Notes: generated from the sequence alone by a model not told the origin. Shown: positions 17,874-26,309, numbered from the stretch's first letter. The stretch: 64,000 bases of DNA from an uncultured Acidimicrobiales bacterium (GCA_938015295.1 CALLQB010000007.1:1-64000), one strand, 5' to 3'. Numbers and translations are program-made.

Positions 17874-18557
17874 ATGAACACGAGAAATCGACTTCTTTCG
17901 CTTCTGGTCATCCTTGCTGCTCTGGTGGCCGCCTGCGGCGGTAGCACCGCGACCGAAACCCCCGCCGACGCGGCAGCCGACGACTCGTCTGAGACGGAGA
18001 CAACCGGCGGAAGCGACGCTGCCGATGAAGGCACAGCTGCTGCGACGACACCCTCAAATCCGCTGATTGGTGCCGCTCTTCCCCAGCTTGTCGACCCGGC
18101 CGCCGACGCTGCCATCGGTCTCGAAGCCCCGGGCTTGGTTGCGGCATCGCTCACCGGTTCGACCATCGACATCGAACAGGCCGATGGCCGCGGCAAGGTC
18201 TACGGGTTCTTCGCCCATTGGTGCCCCCATTGCCAGCGCGAACTCCCCCGTCTTGTCTCCTACATCGAGGCCAACGGATTGCCGGCAAGTGTCGACTTCT
18301 ACGCCGTTTCTACCGCGGTGGACCCAAGTGGCGATAACTATCCGCCGCTCGACTGGTTCGAGGCCGAGCAATGGCCGTACGAGGTTCTCGATGACTCTGC
18401 TGCGGGTGCCATCGCTGCCGGGTTCGGGCTACCCGGCTTCCCGTATTTCGTGGTTGTCGGCGGCGACGGCACTGTCGTGCAGCGGGCGTCGGGCGAGCTG
18501 CCCGACGATGCGGCAATCGCTGCGCTGATGGCTATTGCCGAGGGCAGCGCGAGCTAA
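17874..18557 (+). CDS. TlpA-like thioredoxin-fold lipoprotein
   Basis: A 227-residue secreted protein. Signal peptide with lipobox LVAAC (Cys21), then a low-complexity Ala/Thr/Asp/Glu spacer to about residue 62. The thioredoxin domain follows, with the active site FFAHWCPHCQRELPRLV (CPHC, Cys117 and Cys120) and the cis-Pro region FGLPGFPYFVVVG. The CPHC dipeptide is DsbA-like while the domain layout is TlpA/ResA-like. It would act outside the membrane in thiol oxidation or reduction. There is no cytochrome c maturation gene nearby, so its partner is unknown. It follows ettA by 69 nt and may share its transcript. Confidence 0.85.
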   Translation: MNTRNRLLSLLVILAALVAACGGSTATETPADAAADDSSETETTGGSDAADEGTAAATTPSNPLIGAALPQLVDPAADAAIGLEAPGLVAASLTGSTIDIEQADGRGKVYGFFAHWCPHCQRELPRLVSYIEANGLPASVDFYAVSTAVDPSGDNYPPLDWFEAEQWPYEVLDDSAAGAIAAGFGLPGFPYFVVVGGDGTVVQRASGELPDDAAIAALMAIAEGSAS

Positions 18558-18645
18558 CCGTCGCTTCGGCACAAATCAACGTTTCTGGGCCGAAAGACCC
18601 AACAAATTGCTCAGGATGTAGGCGCACCTGCCGATGGTGTTACCT

Positions 18646-19047
18646 ATGGCAAGCACCACGACGAAGAAGACGGCTGCAGCAAAAAAGGCTGCAACCCGTA
18701 AGCCCGCGAAAAAGACCACGGCAAAGGCCGCTTCAACGAAGAAACCGGCGAAGACCACCGCCAAGGCCGCACCGGCCAAGAAGGCAGCTGCCAAAAAGAC
18801 CGCAGCAAAGAAGGCGCCCGCAAAACGCAAATCCAAATGGGAAAGTCGCGCCGTGCTACGCATGGTCGAACCGGGTAGCCAGGTCGAGTGCATTCTCTGT
18901 GGCGAACGGGTCAAGTTTCAGGCGAAGATGCGCCATCAGCAGGCCATCTGCAACATCTATGAAAAGAACGCCTGGGTTCGCGTCGATCACTACCACTACC
19001 CCTGCTACAAAGAGGCCAAAGAGCCTTACGGTCCGGCAGAGAACTAA
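18646..19047 (+). CDS. Histone-H1-like Lys/Ala-rich protein with C-terminal zinc-finger-like domain
   Basis: A 133-residue protein; I choose the ATG at 18646 (MASTTTKK) over the one 12 nt upstream. Residues 5-64 consist almost only of Lys, Ala, Thr and Pro with (P)AKK-type repeats, as in actinobacterial and chlamydial H1-like tails that bind DNA non-specifically. Residues 80-122 are a compact module with Cys82-x2-Cys85, His97, Cys102 and an HYHYPC patch (His115, His117, Cys120), which is enough for one or two zinc sites. Inference: a nucleoid or RNA-associated protein whose globular part gives specificity. The tail alone also resembles HupB-type extensions, but no HU domain is present. Confidence 0.75.
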   Translation: MASTTTKKTAAAKKAATRKPAKKTTAKAASTKKPAKTTAKAAPAKKAAAKKTAAKKAPAKRKSKWESRAVLRMVEPGSQVECILCGERVKFQAKMRHQQAICNIYEKNAWVRVDHYHYPCYKEAKEPYGPAEN

Positions 19048-19134
19048 GGGGTCCGAAACCCCGCTACTTCGGGTGGTTTGGCAGACAACCGGGCGGACAA
19101 CAGGGCGGACCGGCGCACTCACTAATGTGCAACG

Positions 19135-20328
19135 ATGCCGCGAACTGCTCACACTGAGCCAGAGAACAACCACGCCGAAACCGCAGCGCGCGCAGCCACC
19201 GCTCTCTTTTTTCTGAACGGCATCGTTGTTGGGTCGTGGGTGCCACGGGTAGCTGAGCTGCGCGACAAGCTCGATATATCCGAAGCCGTACTCGGTCGTT
19301 CGCTCATGGGTATGGGCCTTGGCGGCTTGTTCGGCAGCCTCGCCGCCGGCGTAGTGATCAACCGCTTCGGCACTCGAACAATGACCGCCGCCGCCGGCCT
19401 TCTGCTGATGCTGTTGCTGCCGACGATTTCTGTAGTTGATACCGCATGGCTGCTCTTTCTTTCATTCTTTCTTATCGGCAGCGTCGACGCCTCGGTCGAT
19501 ATCGGCATGAACGCCCAGGCCGTGCACACCCAAGAACTACTCGGCCGATCGAGCATCAACCGGGTGCATGCAATGTGGAGTATTGGTTCGCTGACCGGCG
19601 GCGTTATCGGTACTGCTTCTGCTGCGCTGGGCGTGTCGCTGCTTTCCCAACTGGTGACCGTGGCCATCGCCGGCGCCATCGTGTTGTCGCTTACCGCTCG
19701 CGACCTGTTGCCCTACGACGCACCAACGCCGCCGACCGCCAAAGCCGGCCGCATCGGGCCGGCTGCCCTCTTCATTGGCGTGGCGGCGCTCGCTGCGGCC
19801 GTGCTGGAAGGTTCGGCAGCCGAATGGAGTTCGCTCATGCTCTCCGATGAACGAGACGCGACCAAAGGCCAGGCCGGACTCGGCTTTGTGGCGTTCTCCG
19901 GAGCGATGCTGGTTGCGCGTCTGGTTGCCGACCGCGTCGTCGACGCGGTGGGTACCAAAGCCACCCGCCTGGCGAGCGTCACCTTGATCTCAGCTGGGTT
20001 AGCAGTGGTGGTGTTTGCGTCGAGCATTGCCCTTACCCTCGCCGGCTACGTGCTGATGGGCATCGGTCTGGCACCGGTGTTCCCGCTGCTCTACCAAGAT
20101 GCGGCTACGCGCTCTGGCTCGTCGGCGGGCACAGGCCTTGCGGTCATGTCGTCGGGCATGCGCGTCGGCTTTCTTGGTGCTCCACCGGTGATCGGTGCCC
20201 TCGCCGCAGCGTGGAGCCTTCAGGCAGCGTTTGGGGCGATTTTGGGCATCGCCGTAGCGATTACTCTTGCGCAGACACTGCAGGCCAGCGCAACACCGAA
20301 CACCGCACCAGAGAAACCTACTGGTTGA
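19135..20328 (+). CDS. Major facilitator superfamily transporter
   Basis: A 397-residue, 12-helix permease beginning with a short polar N terminus. The first helix carries ALFFLNGIVVGSWVPRVAEL, and the loop between helices 2 and 3 has FGTRTMTAAAG (a degraded RxGxR motif A). The pattern with GMNAQAVHTQELLGRSSINRVHAMWSIG is typical of the sugar-phosphate/fucose-type MFS group seen in many actinobacteria. No regulator or enzyme beside it indicates the substrate. Its last 11 nt overlap the end of the convergent cysC. Efflux or uptake cannot be decided. Confidence 0.82.
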   Translation: MPRTAHTEPENNHAETAARAATALFFLNGIVVGSWVPRVAELRDKLDISEAVLGRSLMGMGLGGLFGSLAAGVVINRFGTRTMTAAAGLLLMLLLPTISVVDTAWLLFLSFFLIGSVDASVDIGMNAQAVHTQELLGRSSINRVHAMWSIGSLTGGVIGTASAALGVSLLSQLVTVAIAGAIVLSLTARDLLPYDAPTPPTAKAGRIGPAALFIGVAALAAAVLEGSAAEWSSLMLSDERDATKGQAGLGFVAFSGAMLVARLVADRVVDAVGTKATRLASVTLISAGLAVVVFASSIALTLAGYVLMGIGLAPVFPLLYQDAATRSGSSAGTGLAVMSSGMRVGFLGAPPVIGALAAAWSLQAAFGAILGIAVAITLAQTLQASATPNTAPEKPTG

Positions 20329-20914
20329 TGAAATCGATGACCTGTTGCGCGAGGTCGACCGGGGTACCCGTGGTGGTGTCGAGCACCAGTTCGGGGTTAA
20401 GCGGTGGCTCGTACGGGTCGTCGATACCTGTCATGCCCGTGAGTTCGCCTGCTCGAGCCTTTTTGTAGAGGCCCTTGGGATCGCGGCTTTCGCATACTGC
20501 CAATGGTGTCGAGATGAAACACTCAACAAACGGCAGGTCGGCCGCTTGATGAATTTCTCGGGCCCGGTCGCGAGCTGCCCGGTACGGGCTCACCAACGGC
20601 ACAAGGCTGACGACGCCGGCATCGGCGAAAAGCCGCGCCACCTCCGACACCCGTCTGACGTTCTCGTCGCGATCCTCAGCCGAAAAGCCGAGATCGCCGT
20701 TGAGACCCATGCGTAGGTTGTCGCCGTCGAGAAGGTAGGTGGGTTTGCCGGACTCGAGCAAGAGACGTTCGACCTGAACGGCCACCGTCGACTTGCCCGA
20801 GCCCGAAAAGCCCGTAAACCAAATAGTGACGCCCCGGGCGCCGATCTTGGTCCAGCGTTCCTCGCGATCGAACTCGCTCGGATGCCAGACAACGTTCGGA
20901 CTAGTTGAAGCCAT
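20318..20914 (-). CDS. cysC: Adenylylsulfate (APS) kinase
   Basis: A 198-residue cytoplasmic kinase that phosphorylates APS to PAPS. Walker A is TGFSGSGKSTVA; DGDNLRMGLNGDLGFS is the APS-binding DGDxxR motif; the Walker-B-like region is FADAGVVSLVPLVSPYRAARD and the lid has KGLYKKARAGEL(T)G. Length is the normal stand-alone size, so this genome has CysC separate from CysN rather than a fused CysNC. It lies 61 nt downstream of cysN and is the third gene of the activation operon. Presence of CysC next to CysQ indicates PAPS/PAP metabolism. Confidence 0.95.
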   Translation of the reverse strand: MASTSPNVVWHPSEFDREERWTKIGARGVTIWFTGFSGSGKSTVAVQVERLLLESGKPTYLLDGDNLRMGLNGDLGFSAEDRDENVRRVSEVARLFADAGVVSLVPLVSPYRAARDRAREIHQAADLPFVECFISTPLAVCESRDPKGLYKKARAGELTGMTGIDDPYEPPLNPELVLDTTTGTPVDLAQQVIDFINQ

Positions 20915-20975
20915 GGGGAAATGTGTCGCTACCTGTAGATGTCTATGAAGTGAACTCGATTACCAACGGTGACGG

Positions 20976-22235
20976 TCAGTCACCGGTGCCGAGGATCATG
21001 CCAGCGCCAACAGTGCTGTTGGTGTGCTCATCGATGAGGATAAACGAACCAGTGGTGCGGTTACGTCGGTACTCGTCGACAAAGAGCGGCTGGGTGCAAC
21101 GAAGCGTGACTCGGCCAATCTCGTTAAGTTCGAGCACTTCGCTCGACTCATCGCGATGCAGCGAGTTGATGTCGAGTCGGTACTGAACATCTTTGACCAT
21201 GACTCGAGCGTTTCGGGTGGTGTGCTTGATAGCAAGCTTCATCCGTGGCTCAAACTTGGCTTCAGAGGTCATCCAACAGATCATCGCATCGAGATCCTGG
21301 GTGACGTCGGGAGAGTTGTTTGGTCGGCACAACATGTCGCCCCGACTGATATCAATCTCGTCCTCGAGGGTCACCGTGACCGCCATCGGGGCATACGCCT
21401 CGTCGACGAGTCCGTCCATGGTCTCGATGGTGTTGATCCGCGTGGTGAATCCTGACGGCAGCACCATAACTTCGTCGCCTGGCTTCATAACGCCACCGGC
21501 AACCGTTCCGGCGAAACCACGGAAGTCGTGGTAGTCGTCGGACTGGGGGCGCAACACGTACTGCACGGGGAACCGTACATCGATCATGTTGCGGTCAGAG
21601 GCGATGTGCACCTGTTCGAGGTGGGTGAGCAACGTTGGACCGTCGTACCAGTCCATGTGTTCGCTGCGATCGACGACGTTGTCGCCCATAAGCGCTGACA
21701 CGGGGATGAACGTGAGGTCGGCGATGTCCAGACGGGTTGCAAACTCGCGGAACTCGTCGGCAACCTTGTTGAACTGCTCCTCGGAGAAGTCGACAAGGTC
21801 CATCTTGTTCACGGCCAGCACAAGGTGCGGAATGCGAAGAAGTGACGCCAAGAAGGCGTGACGCTTCGACTGTTCGACGACCCCTTTACGGGCATCGAGC
21901 AGCACGATCGCAAGATCGGCGGTTGATGCACCGGTAACCATGTTGCGGGTGTACTGAATATGACCAGGCGTATCGGCGATGATGAACTTGCGCTTCGGCG
22001 TCGAGAAGTAGCGGTAGGCCACATCGATAGTGATGCCCTGTTCACGTTCGGCACGAAGGCCGTCGGTGAGAAGTGCAAGGTTCGGACCCTCGGTGCCGAG
22101 GTTCTCCGATGCCTTTTCGACCGCATCCATTTGATCTTGGAAGATGGTCTTTGTGTCATAGAGAAGACGACCAATAAGGGTCGACTTTCCGTCGTCGACC
22201 GAACCGGCCGTTGCAAATCTGAGAATCTCGGCCAT
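20976..22235 (-). CDS. cysN: Sulfate adenylyltransferase, GTPase subunit
   Basis: A 419-residue translational-GTPase-fold subunit that couples GTP hydrolysis to APS synthesis with CysD. G1 is ATAGSVDDGKSTLIGRL, G2/switch DVAYRYFSTPKRKFI, G3 ADTPGHIQYTRNMVTGAS, G4 AVNKMDLVD, followed by EF-Tu-like domains 2 and 3. No APS kinase extension is fused at the end. Start codon overlaps the cysD stop by one base (TAATG), giving tight coupling. A 7-bp GTCACCG/CGGTGAC hairpin sits over its stop codon, too weak to call as a terminator. Confidence 0.96.
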   Translation of the reverse strand: MAEILRFATAGSVDDGKSTLIGRLLYDTKTIFQDQMDAVEKASENLGTEGPNLALLTDGLRAEREQGITIDVAYRYFSTPKRKFIIADTPGHIQYTRNMVTGASTADLAIVLLDARKGVVEQSKRHAFLASLLRIPHLVLAVNKMDLVDFSEEQFNKVADEFREFATRLDIADLTFIPVSALMGDNVVDRSEHMDWYDGPTLLTHLEQVHIASDRNMIDVRFPVQYVLRPQSDDYHDFRGFAGTVAGGVMKPGDEVMVLPSGFTTRINTIETMDGLVDEAYAPMAVTVTLEDEIDISRGDMLCRPNNSPDVTQDLDAMICWMTSEAKFEPRMKLAIKHTTRNARVMVKDVQYRLDINSLHRDESSEVLELNEIGRVTLRCTQPLFVDEYRRNRTTGSFILIDEHTNSTVGAGMILGTGD

Positions 22236-23140
22236 TAGAAGTAGCCCTCTTTCTTACGATCTTCCATTGCCGCTTCCGACACACGGTCATCGGCTCGTGT
22301 TGCGCCTCGCTCGGTAACGCGGGTGCCCGCAACCTCGGCGATGACCTTTTCGATAGTGTCAGCGTCGGATTCGACGGCACCGGTAACGGTCATGCAACCA
22401 ATGGTGCGGTAGCGAACCGTTTCGGTGAAAGCAGATTCGTTCTCACCAAGGGTGTTGAACGGGCCGGTAGCGATGAGCATGCCGTCGCGCTCGACGACCT
22501 CACGCTGGTGCGAGTAGTAGATCTGGGGGATCTCGACCTCTTCGGCCTCGATGTACTGCCAAATGTCGAGCTCGGTCCAGTTCGAGATGGGGAACACACG
22601 GATGTGCTCGCCCTTACGGGTGCGACCGTTGTACAGGCTCCACAATTCGGGGCGCTGGTTCTTGGGATCCCACTGACCGAAGTCATCACGGAAGGAGTAC
22701 ACGCGCTCTTTGGCGCGAGCCTTTTCTTCGTCGCGGCGGGCTCCACCGAACAGCGCATCAAACTCGTTCTCTTCGATTGACTCGAGAAGAACAGGGGTCT
22801 GCAGCTGGTTTCGAGACGGGTTGAGACCCGGCTCTTCTTTCAGCTGGCCGCTGTCGATTCGTTCCTGAACTGAGCCGACAATCAAACGAGCGCCGACTTC
22901 GGCAAGACGCCGATCGCGAAACTCGATGACCTCGGGGAAGTTATGCCCCGTGTCGACATGCAGAACCGGGAACGGGATCTTGCAGGGGTGGAAAGCCTTT
23001 TCCGCTAAGCGGAGCATGACAATGGAGTCTTTACCTCCACTGAACATAAGGGCAGGACGCTCGAATTCAGCGGCCACTTCACGGAAAATGTGAATTGACT
23101 CTGCTTCGAGTTCTCGGAGATGTGAAAGTTCATAAGCCAT
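22235..23140 (-). CDS. cysD: Sulfate adenylyltransferase, small subunit
   Basis: A 301-residue PAPS-reductase-family ATP pyrophosphatase that adenylates sulfate to APS. The PP-loop PALMFSGGKDSIVMLRL is near residue 30, followed by PVLHVDTGHNFPEVIEFRDR, GGARRDEEKARAKERVYSFRD and the C-terminal RTIGCMTVTGAVES and ERGATRADDR segments that are standard for CysD. First gene of cysD-cysN-cysC on the minus strand, divergent from cysQ with 64 bp between the two starts, so the promoters of activation and PAP disposal face each other. Confidence 0.96.
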   Translation of the reverse strand: MAYELSHLRELEAESIHIFREVAAEFERPALMFSGGKDSIVMLRLAEKAFHPCKIPFPVLHVDTGHNFPEVIEFRDRRLAEVGARLIVGSVQERIDSGQLKEEPGLNPSRNQLQTPVLLESIEENEFDALFGGARRDEEKARAKERVYSFRDDFGQWDPKNQRPELWSLYNGRTRKGEHIRVFPISNWTELDIWQYIEAEEVEIPQIYYSHQREVVERDGMLIATGPFNTLGENESAFTETVRYRTIGCMTVTGAVESDADTIEKVIAEVAGTRVTERGATRADDRVSEAAMEDRKKEGYF

Positions 23141-23204
23141 AAAGCATCAATGGTTTGGATCGGCAGTCGATACTAGAACCTGAGCACTTACCCAGGAGCA
23201 ATTC

Positions 23205-23966
23205 ATGACCATTCTTCCCCAAGACCACACAGAAGCCACGCGAATCGCGACATTGGCTGGCGAACTTTTGATGAAAGTCCGCGAAGACCTTGTCGCCAAG
23301 GGCGTCGAAGGCAAAGAGATGAAGGACGAAGGAGACCGTCAGGCGCACGAACTCATCATGCGTGAACTGACCGCCAGTATGCCGAACGACGCCATCCTTT
23401 CTGAAGAGGGCAAGGACGATCATGCCCGCCTCACTGCAGAACGTACTTGGATTGTCGACCCACTTGATGGCACCCGCGAATTTAGCGAGCCGCCACGCGA
23501 CGACTGGGCTGTGCACGTCGCTCTTGTCATCGCCGGAAAGGCCGTGGCCGGCGCGGTTGCTTTGCCCGGAGCGAACCTCACCCTCAACACTGGTGAGCCG
23601 CTTCCCGAGCTCGGCCCGATGCCCGACGTTCCTCGCATGCTTGTGAGCCGTACTCGCCCGCCAGCGGCCGCTACGCACGTTGCTGATGCAATCGGCGCAG
23701 AGCTGGTACCAATGGGTTCTGCGGGCGCAAAGGCGATGGCAGTTGTTCGGGGCCTCGCCGATATCTACGCCCATTCAGGTGGTCAGTACGAGTGGGATTC
23801 GTGTGCGCCGGTAGCTGTTGCCGAGAAGGCCGGGCTGCACGTATCGCGCATCGATGGCAGCCCTATGGTGTACAACAACGCGGATCCGTACATGCCCGAC
23901 CTTTTGATCTGTCGCAAAGAACTTGCCGAAGCTGCTCTCGAGTCGCTCGCAAGTTTCGAGGGTTAG
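23205..23966 (+). CDS. cysQ: 3'(2'),5'-bisphosphate nucleotidase, inositol-monophosphatase fold
   Basis: A 253-residue Mg-dependent phosphatase that removes PAP (or PAPS) made by sulfotransfer. Motifs of the family: ILSEEGKDD (metal Glu), TWIVDPLDGTREF (DPxDGT metal site) and QYEWDSCAPVAVAEKAGL (WDxxAxxxxxxxAG). Preceded by a good ribosome site (CCAGGAGCAATTC-ATG). The position opposite cysDNC supports a PAP role over inositol phosphate, although the fold is shared. A strong terminator follows 15 nt after the stop. Confidence 0.9.
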   Translation: MTILPQDHTEATRIATLAGELLMKVREDLVAKGVEGKEMKDEGDRQAHELIMRELTASMPNDAILSEEGKDDHARLTAERTWIVDPLDGTREFSEPPRDDWAVHVALVIAGKAVAGAVALPGANLTLNTGEPLPELGPMPDVPRMLVSRTRPPAAATHVADAIGAELVPMGSAGAKAMAVVRGLADIYAHSGGQYEWDSCAPVAVAEKAGLHVSRIDGSPMVYNNADPYMPDLLICRKELAEAALESLASFEG

Positions 23967-23980
23967 CCAAACGTCGTACT

Positions 23981-24020
23981 GCGGTTGGCGTGTGGGGAAA
24001 CGCCAACCGCGTTCTTCTTG
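23981..24020 (+). terminator. Intrinsic terminator after cysQ
   Basis: A perfect 10-bp stem, GCGGTTGGCG (23981-23990) with CGCCAACCGC (24001-24010), 10-nt loop, followed by the T-rich GTTCTTCTTG. It separates cysQ from the next gene. Confidence 0.85.
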
Positions 24021-24041
24021 TCTGTTGGAAGGTTCGAACTG

Positions 24042-24950
24042 GTGACCAAGCAACGCCGCGCCACGCTGGCTGGCGCAGCCGTGGTGAGCTGCCTACTGAT
24101 GATCGTGCTGCTGTTTGTGCGCGGCAACAGTGCTCCGGTTGCCGCGCCCGAAGTCGTGCCTACCGCTGCGGAGGTCACCGTGTCGTCGGTGCCAGCGGCC
24201 ACCCCGGCGACGCCGACCACAAACCCTCAAACTGGGGTACCGGCCACAACCGACGCTCCCGATTTTCAAGAAACTCCCGATTCGTCGCCGCCGACCTCGA
24301 ACGCCCCGTTTGTTCTTGTGCTGCCCGACGGCGTTGGCGCGCCAAGCTCCACCGCGAGCACCACCACTCGGCCAGAACTTGAAACCAGCGCCACCACCAC
24401 GAGCACCGTCGCTCCCCCCACGGTGGACGAGAGTTTTGCGAAGTCGGTGCTTTTGCAGGAGGGCTGGGCGGTGTTTGGCACCGATGCATCGGCTCCGGTA
24501 CTTGCCGCCATTGGCACACCTGCCGACGATGCCGTTGCCGCAGCAATCGCCTCGCTTGGCGAACCGACCGAAGACACCGGGCTTGTGGCCGATGATGACT
24601 GCGCTGGGCTCCGGACTCGCCGTCTGCGCTTTGGCGGCCTCGAACTTGTGCTTGCTGAACAGGTCGAAGGGATGGTCACGTTCGAGCAGTGGTATATCGA
24701 CGGGCCGCTCAACGAGCGCAACAGTAGCGTCGATTTGGTCGTTGAAGATGGCCTTCAGCCTGGGTTGACCGTTGAGGAACTTTTGGCGTCCAATGCGCTC
24801 TTGGTGGTCTTCCAGGAAGACGATGGCTCCGGTTCGTTTCGTATGCCTGGCGACGACAGCAACTCACCGGTTTGGGGTCGAACCAGCGGCGGCTCAGCTG
24901 AAGACACCGTTACCGCCATCTGGTCGGGCAACGAATGCCGCCGCATTTAG
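24042..24950 (+). CDS. Membrane-anchored secreted protein of unknown function
   Basis: A 302-residue protein. I set the start at GTG 24042, which has GGAAGG about 10 nt upstream; the longer frame would run through the cysQ terminator. Seen: a basic N terminus, one membrane helix (about 8-26), a Thr/Pro/Ala-rich stalk to about residue 125, then a folded region of about 175 residues with ESFAKSVLLQEGWAVFG, two cysteines (in DDCAGLR and NECRRI at the very end) that could form a disulfide, and many acidic residues. No known domain recognised. Likely an extracytoplasmic cell-surface protein. Confidence 0.65.
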   Translation: MTKQRRATLAGAAVVSCLLMIVLLFVRGNSAPVAAPEVVPTAAEVTVSSVPAATPATPTTNPQTGVPATTDAPDFQETPDSSPPTSNAPFVLVLPDGVGAPSSTASTTTRPELETSATTTSTVAPPTVDESFAKSVLLQEGWAVFGTDASAPVLAAIGTPADDAVAAAIASLGEPTEDTGLVADDDCAGLRTRRLRFGGLELVLAEQVEGMVTFEQWYIDGPLNERNSSVDLVVEDGLQPGLTVEELLASNALLVVFQEDDGSGSFRMPGDDSNSPVWGRTSGGSAEDTVTAIWSGNECRRI

Positions 24951-24956
24951 GGTAGT

Positions 24957-24984
24957 TGCAAACAGCTCATTCATCGTTTATCGT
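24957..24984 (+). promoter_or_regulatory. Probable sigma-70-type promoter of the arsR-permease operon
   Basis: TTGCAA (24957-24962), a 16-bp spacer and TATCGT (24979-24984) precede the ATG at 24994. If correct, transcription starts within a few bases of the start codon, so the message would be nearly leaderless. The -10 hexamer lies inside the palindrome, so repressor binding would block it. Confidence 0.5.
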
Positions 24985-25001
24985 CGATTAACGATGAATG
25001 A
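24967..25001. promoter_or_regulatory. Palindromic operator overlapping the arsR-like start codon
   Basis: Perfect 12-bp inverted repeats TCATTCATCGTT (24967-24978) and AACGATGAATGA (24990-25001) are separated by 11 bp, which themselves contain a smaller dyad (ATCG-T-CGAT). The right arm covers the ATG at 24994. This is the size and position expected of an ArsR/SmtB-family autoregulatory site. Confidence 0.8.
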
Positions 25002-25314
25002 TATGCCGAGCCTCTCAAGCGAGCGAGCCAACGACTATGCCCAATGGTTCCGATGCCTCGCCGACGGCACGCGCCTTCGGGTACTTCACGTCGTCGCCAC
25101 CTCCGATCAGCCCCTTACCGTTGGCGAGATTGTTGCCGCCGTCGGCAAAAGCCAATCAACCGTATCTCGCCACCTGGCCATCCTCGCCGACGACCGATTC
25201 GTCTTTTTGGAAAGCAACGGCATCAGGACGCTCGTCACCGCCAACCCTGCCTGTATGACGGCACTCCCCGAGGCGGTCGCGGAGATCATGAACGCCAAGC
25301 AGGATCCAACATGA
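24994..25314 (+). CDS. ArsR/SmtB-family transcriptional regulator
   Basis: A 106-residue winged-helix repressor. The open frame extends upstream into the previous gene, but homology starts at MNDMPSLSSERANDYAQWF. The HTH reads LADGTRLRVLHVV, LTVGEIVAAVGKSQSTVSRHLAILADDRFV, with recognition helix QSTVSRHLAIL. No cysteine sits in the usual alpha-3 ELCVCDL metal site; the only Cys residues are Cys21 (WFRCLAD) and one near the end (ANPACMTAL), so any sensing site is different from ArsR or CadC. Its stop overlaps the start of the permease gene (ATGA). It most likely represses its own operon from the palindrome over its start. Confidence 0.85.
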   Translation: MNDMPSLSSERANDYAQWFRCLADGTRLRVLHVVATSDQPLTVGEIVAAVGKSQSTVSRHLAILADDRFVFLESNGIRTLVTANPACMTALPEAVAEIMNAKQDPT

Positions 25315-26273
25315 TCGCCTCGACCGCGTTCTTGCTTGTCGAACTGGTCATCTTGTTCTTCGGCGTGGCCTTTGTGGTGCAACTCGTCCAACGCCGACTC
25401 GGCACCGAGCGGGTTCGGTCGTGGATGGGCGGCCCGCCAGTTCTTTCGGCACTGAAAGGCGTCGCACTCGGCTTCGTGACGCCGTTTTGCACCTATTCGG
25501 CGATTCCGATGTTGATCGGCTTGCGGCAAGCGGGCGTTCCACCGGCCGGGTACGTTGCCTTCCTCAGCGCAGCTCCGGTACTCGACCCGGTCTTGTTCGG
25601 TGCCCTCCTTCTCATCGTCGGGTTGAAAGCCGCACTCATCTATACCGTCATCGCCTTCATCGCTGCGATGAGTTTGGCGCTCACCGCCCAACGGGTGGGA
25701 ATCGAACGCCACCTCAAACCTCTGCCCGCCGAGCTCACCACCGTCGCAGCGGCAAATCCGACGCCGGTGCCCTCCGGCGCGCTGTCGGCGCCCCGGTCGG
25801 CCGACCTTCCCGCCTGCGAGTCGACCAGCGACATGAGCAACGTTGCCTGGCAGGGCGCAGCGACCGAGAGCCGTTCGGCGTTTCGTGCCGCCACTGCGCT
25901 TCTACGATCGGTAGGCCCCCTCCTCCTCGCTGGTGTCACTATTGGGCTCGCCATCGAAGCGCTCGTCTCGCCTGAGGCGGTCGCCACAATCACCGGCAAC
26001 AACGCCGGCTGGTCAATACCGCTGGCAGCAATGCTCGGCACTCCCCTGTATTTCCAAACCAGCCTCTTTGTGCCGATTGCCAGCTCACTTACCACCGCTG
26101 GTGTCGGCATCGGCGCAATCGTCGCACTCACCATCTCTGGGGCAGGTGCAAACGTTCCGGAGTTCATCATCCTCACCAAGCTCGCCAACCGCCGACTCAT
26201 CACCATCTTCTTTGCCTACGTCTTTTCGGTCGCGCTGATGGGCGGCCTCGTTGCCCAGGCACTACTCGGCTGA
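25311..26273 (+). CDS. COG0701/YraQ-type permease (predicted metal or organic-metalloid exporter)
   Basis: A 320-residue membrane protein with about 8-9 helices. Start ATG at 25311 overlaps the regulator stop. Two related halves are visible, each with a conserved glycine/proline motif: LGFVTPFCTYSAIPMLIG (first) and LGTPLYFQTSLFVPIASSL (second), with a hydrophilic loop (about 138-190) between. Family members include ArsP, which exports trivalent organoarsenicals, and uncharacterised YraQ proteins. The usual CSC of ArsP-like motifs is CTY here, leaving one cysteine, so the substrate may differ. Coupling to an ArsR-type repressor supports stress-induced efflux. Confidence 0.8.
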   Translation: MIASTAFLLVELVILFFGVAFVVQLVQRRLGTERVRSWMGGPPVLSALKGVALGFVTPFCTYSAIPMLIGLRQAGVPPAGYVAFLSAAPVLDPVLFGALLLIVGLKAALIYTVIAFIAAMSLALTAQRVGIERHLKPLPAELTTVAAANPTPVPSGALSAPRSADLPACESTSDMSNVAWQGAATESRSAFRAATALLRSVGPLLLAGVTIGLAIEALVSPEAVATITGNNAGWSIPLAAMLGTPLYFQTSLFVPIASSLTTAGVGIGAIVALTISGAGANVPEFIILTKLANRRLITIFFAYVFSVALMGGLVAQALLG

Positions 26274-26309
26274 CAACCACGGCGCACTGGCACCGCTAGT
26301 GTCCGACAA

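Noticed and set aside
20967-20985. Hairpin CGGTGAC-GGTCA-GTCACCG over the cysN stop as a terminator
   Set aside because: Only 7 bp and no T-run follows on the minus strand, and cysC downstream is expected to be co-transcribed.
24015-24060. GGTTCGAACT as a tRNA T-loop
   Set aside because: No acceptor, D or anticodon stems can be drawn around it; it is the ribosome-site region of a protein gene.
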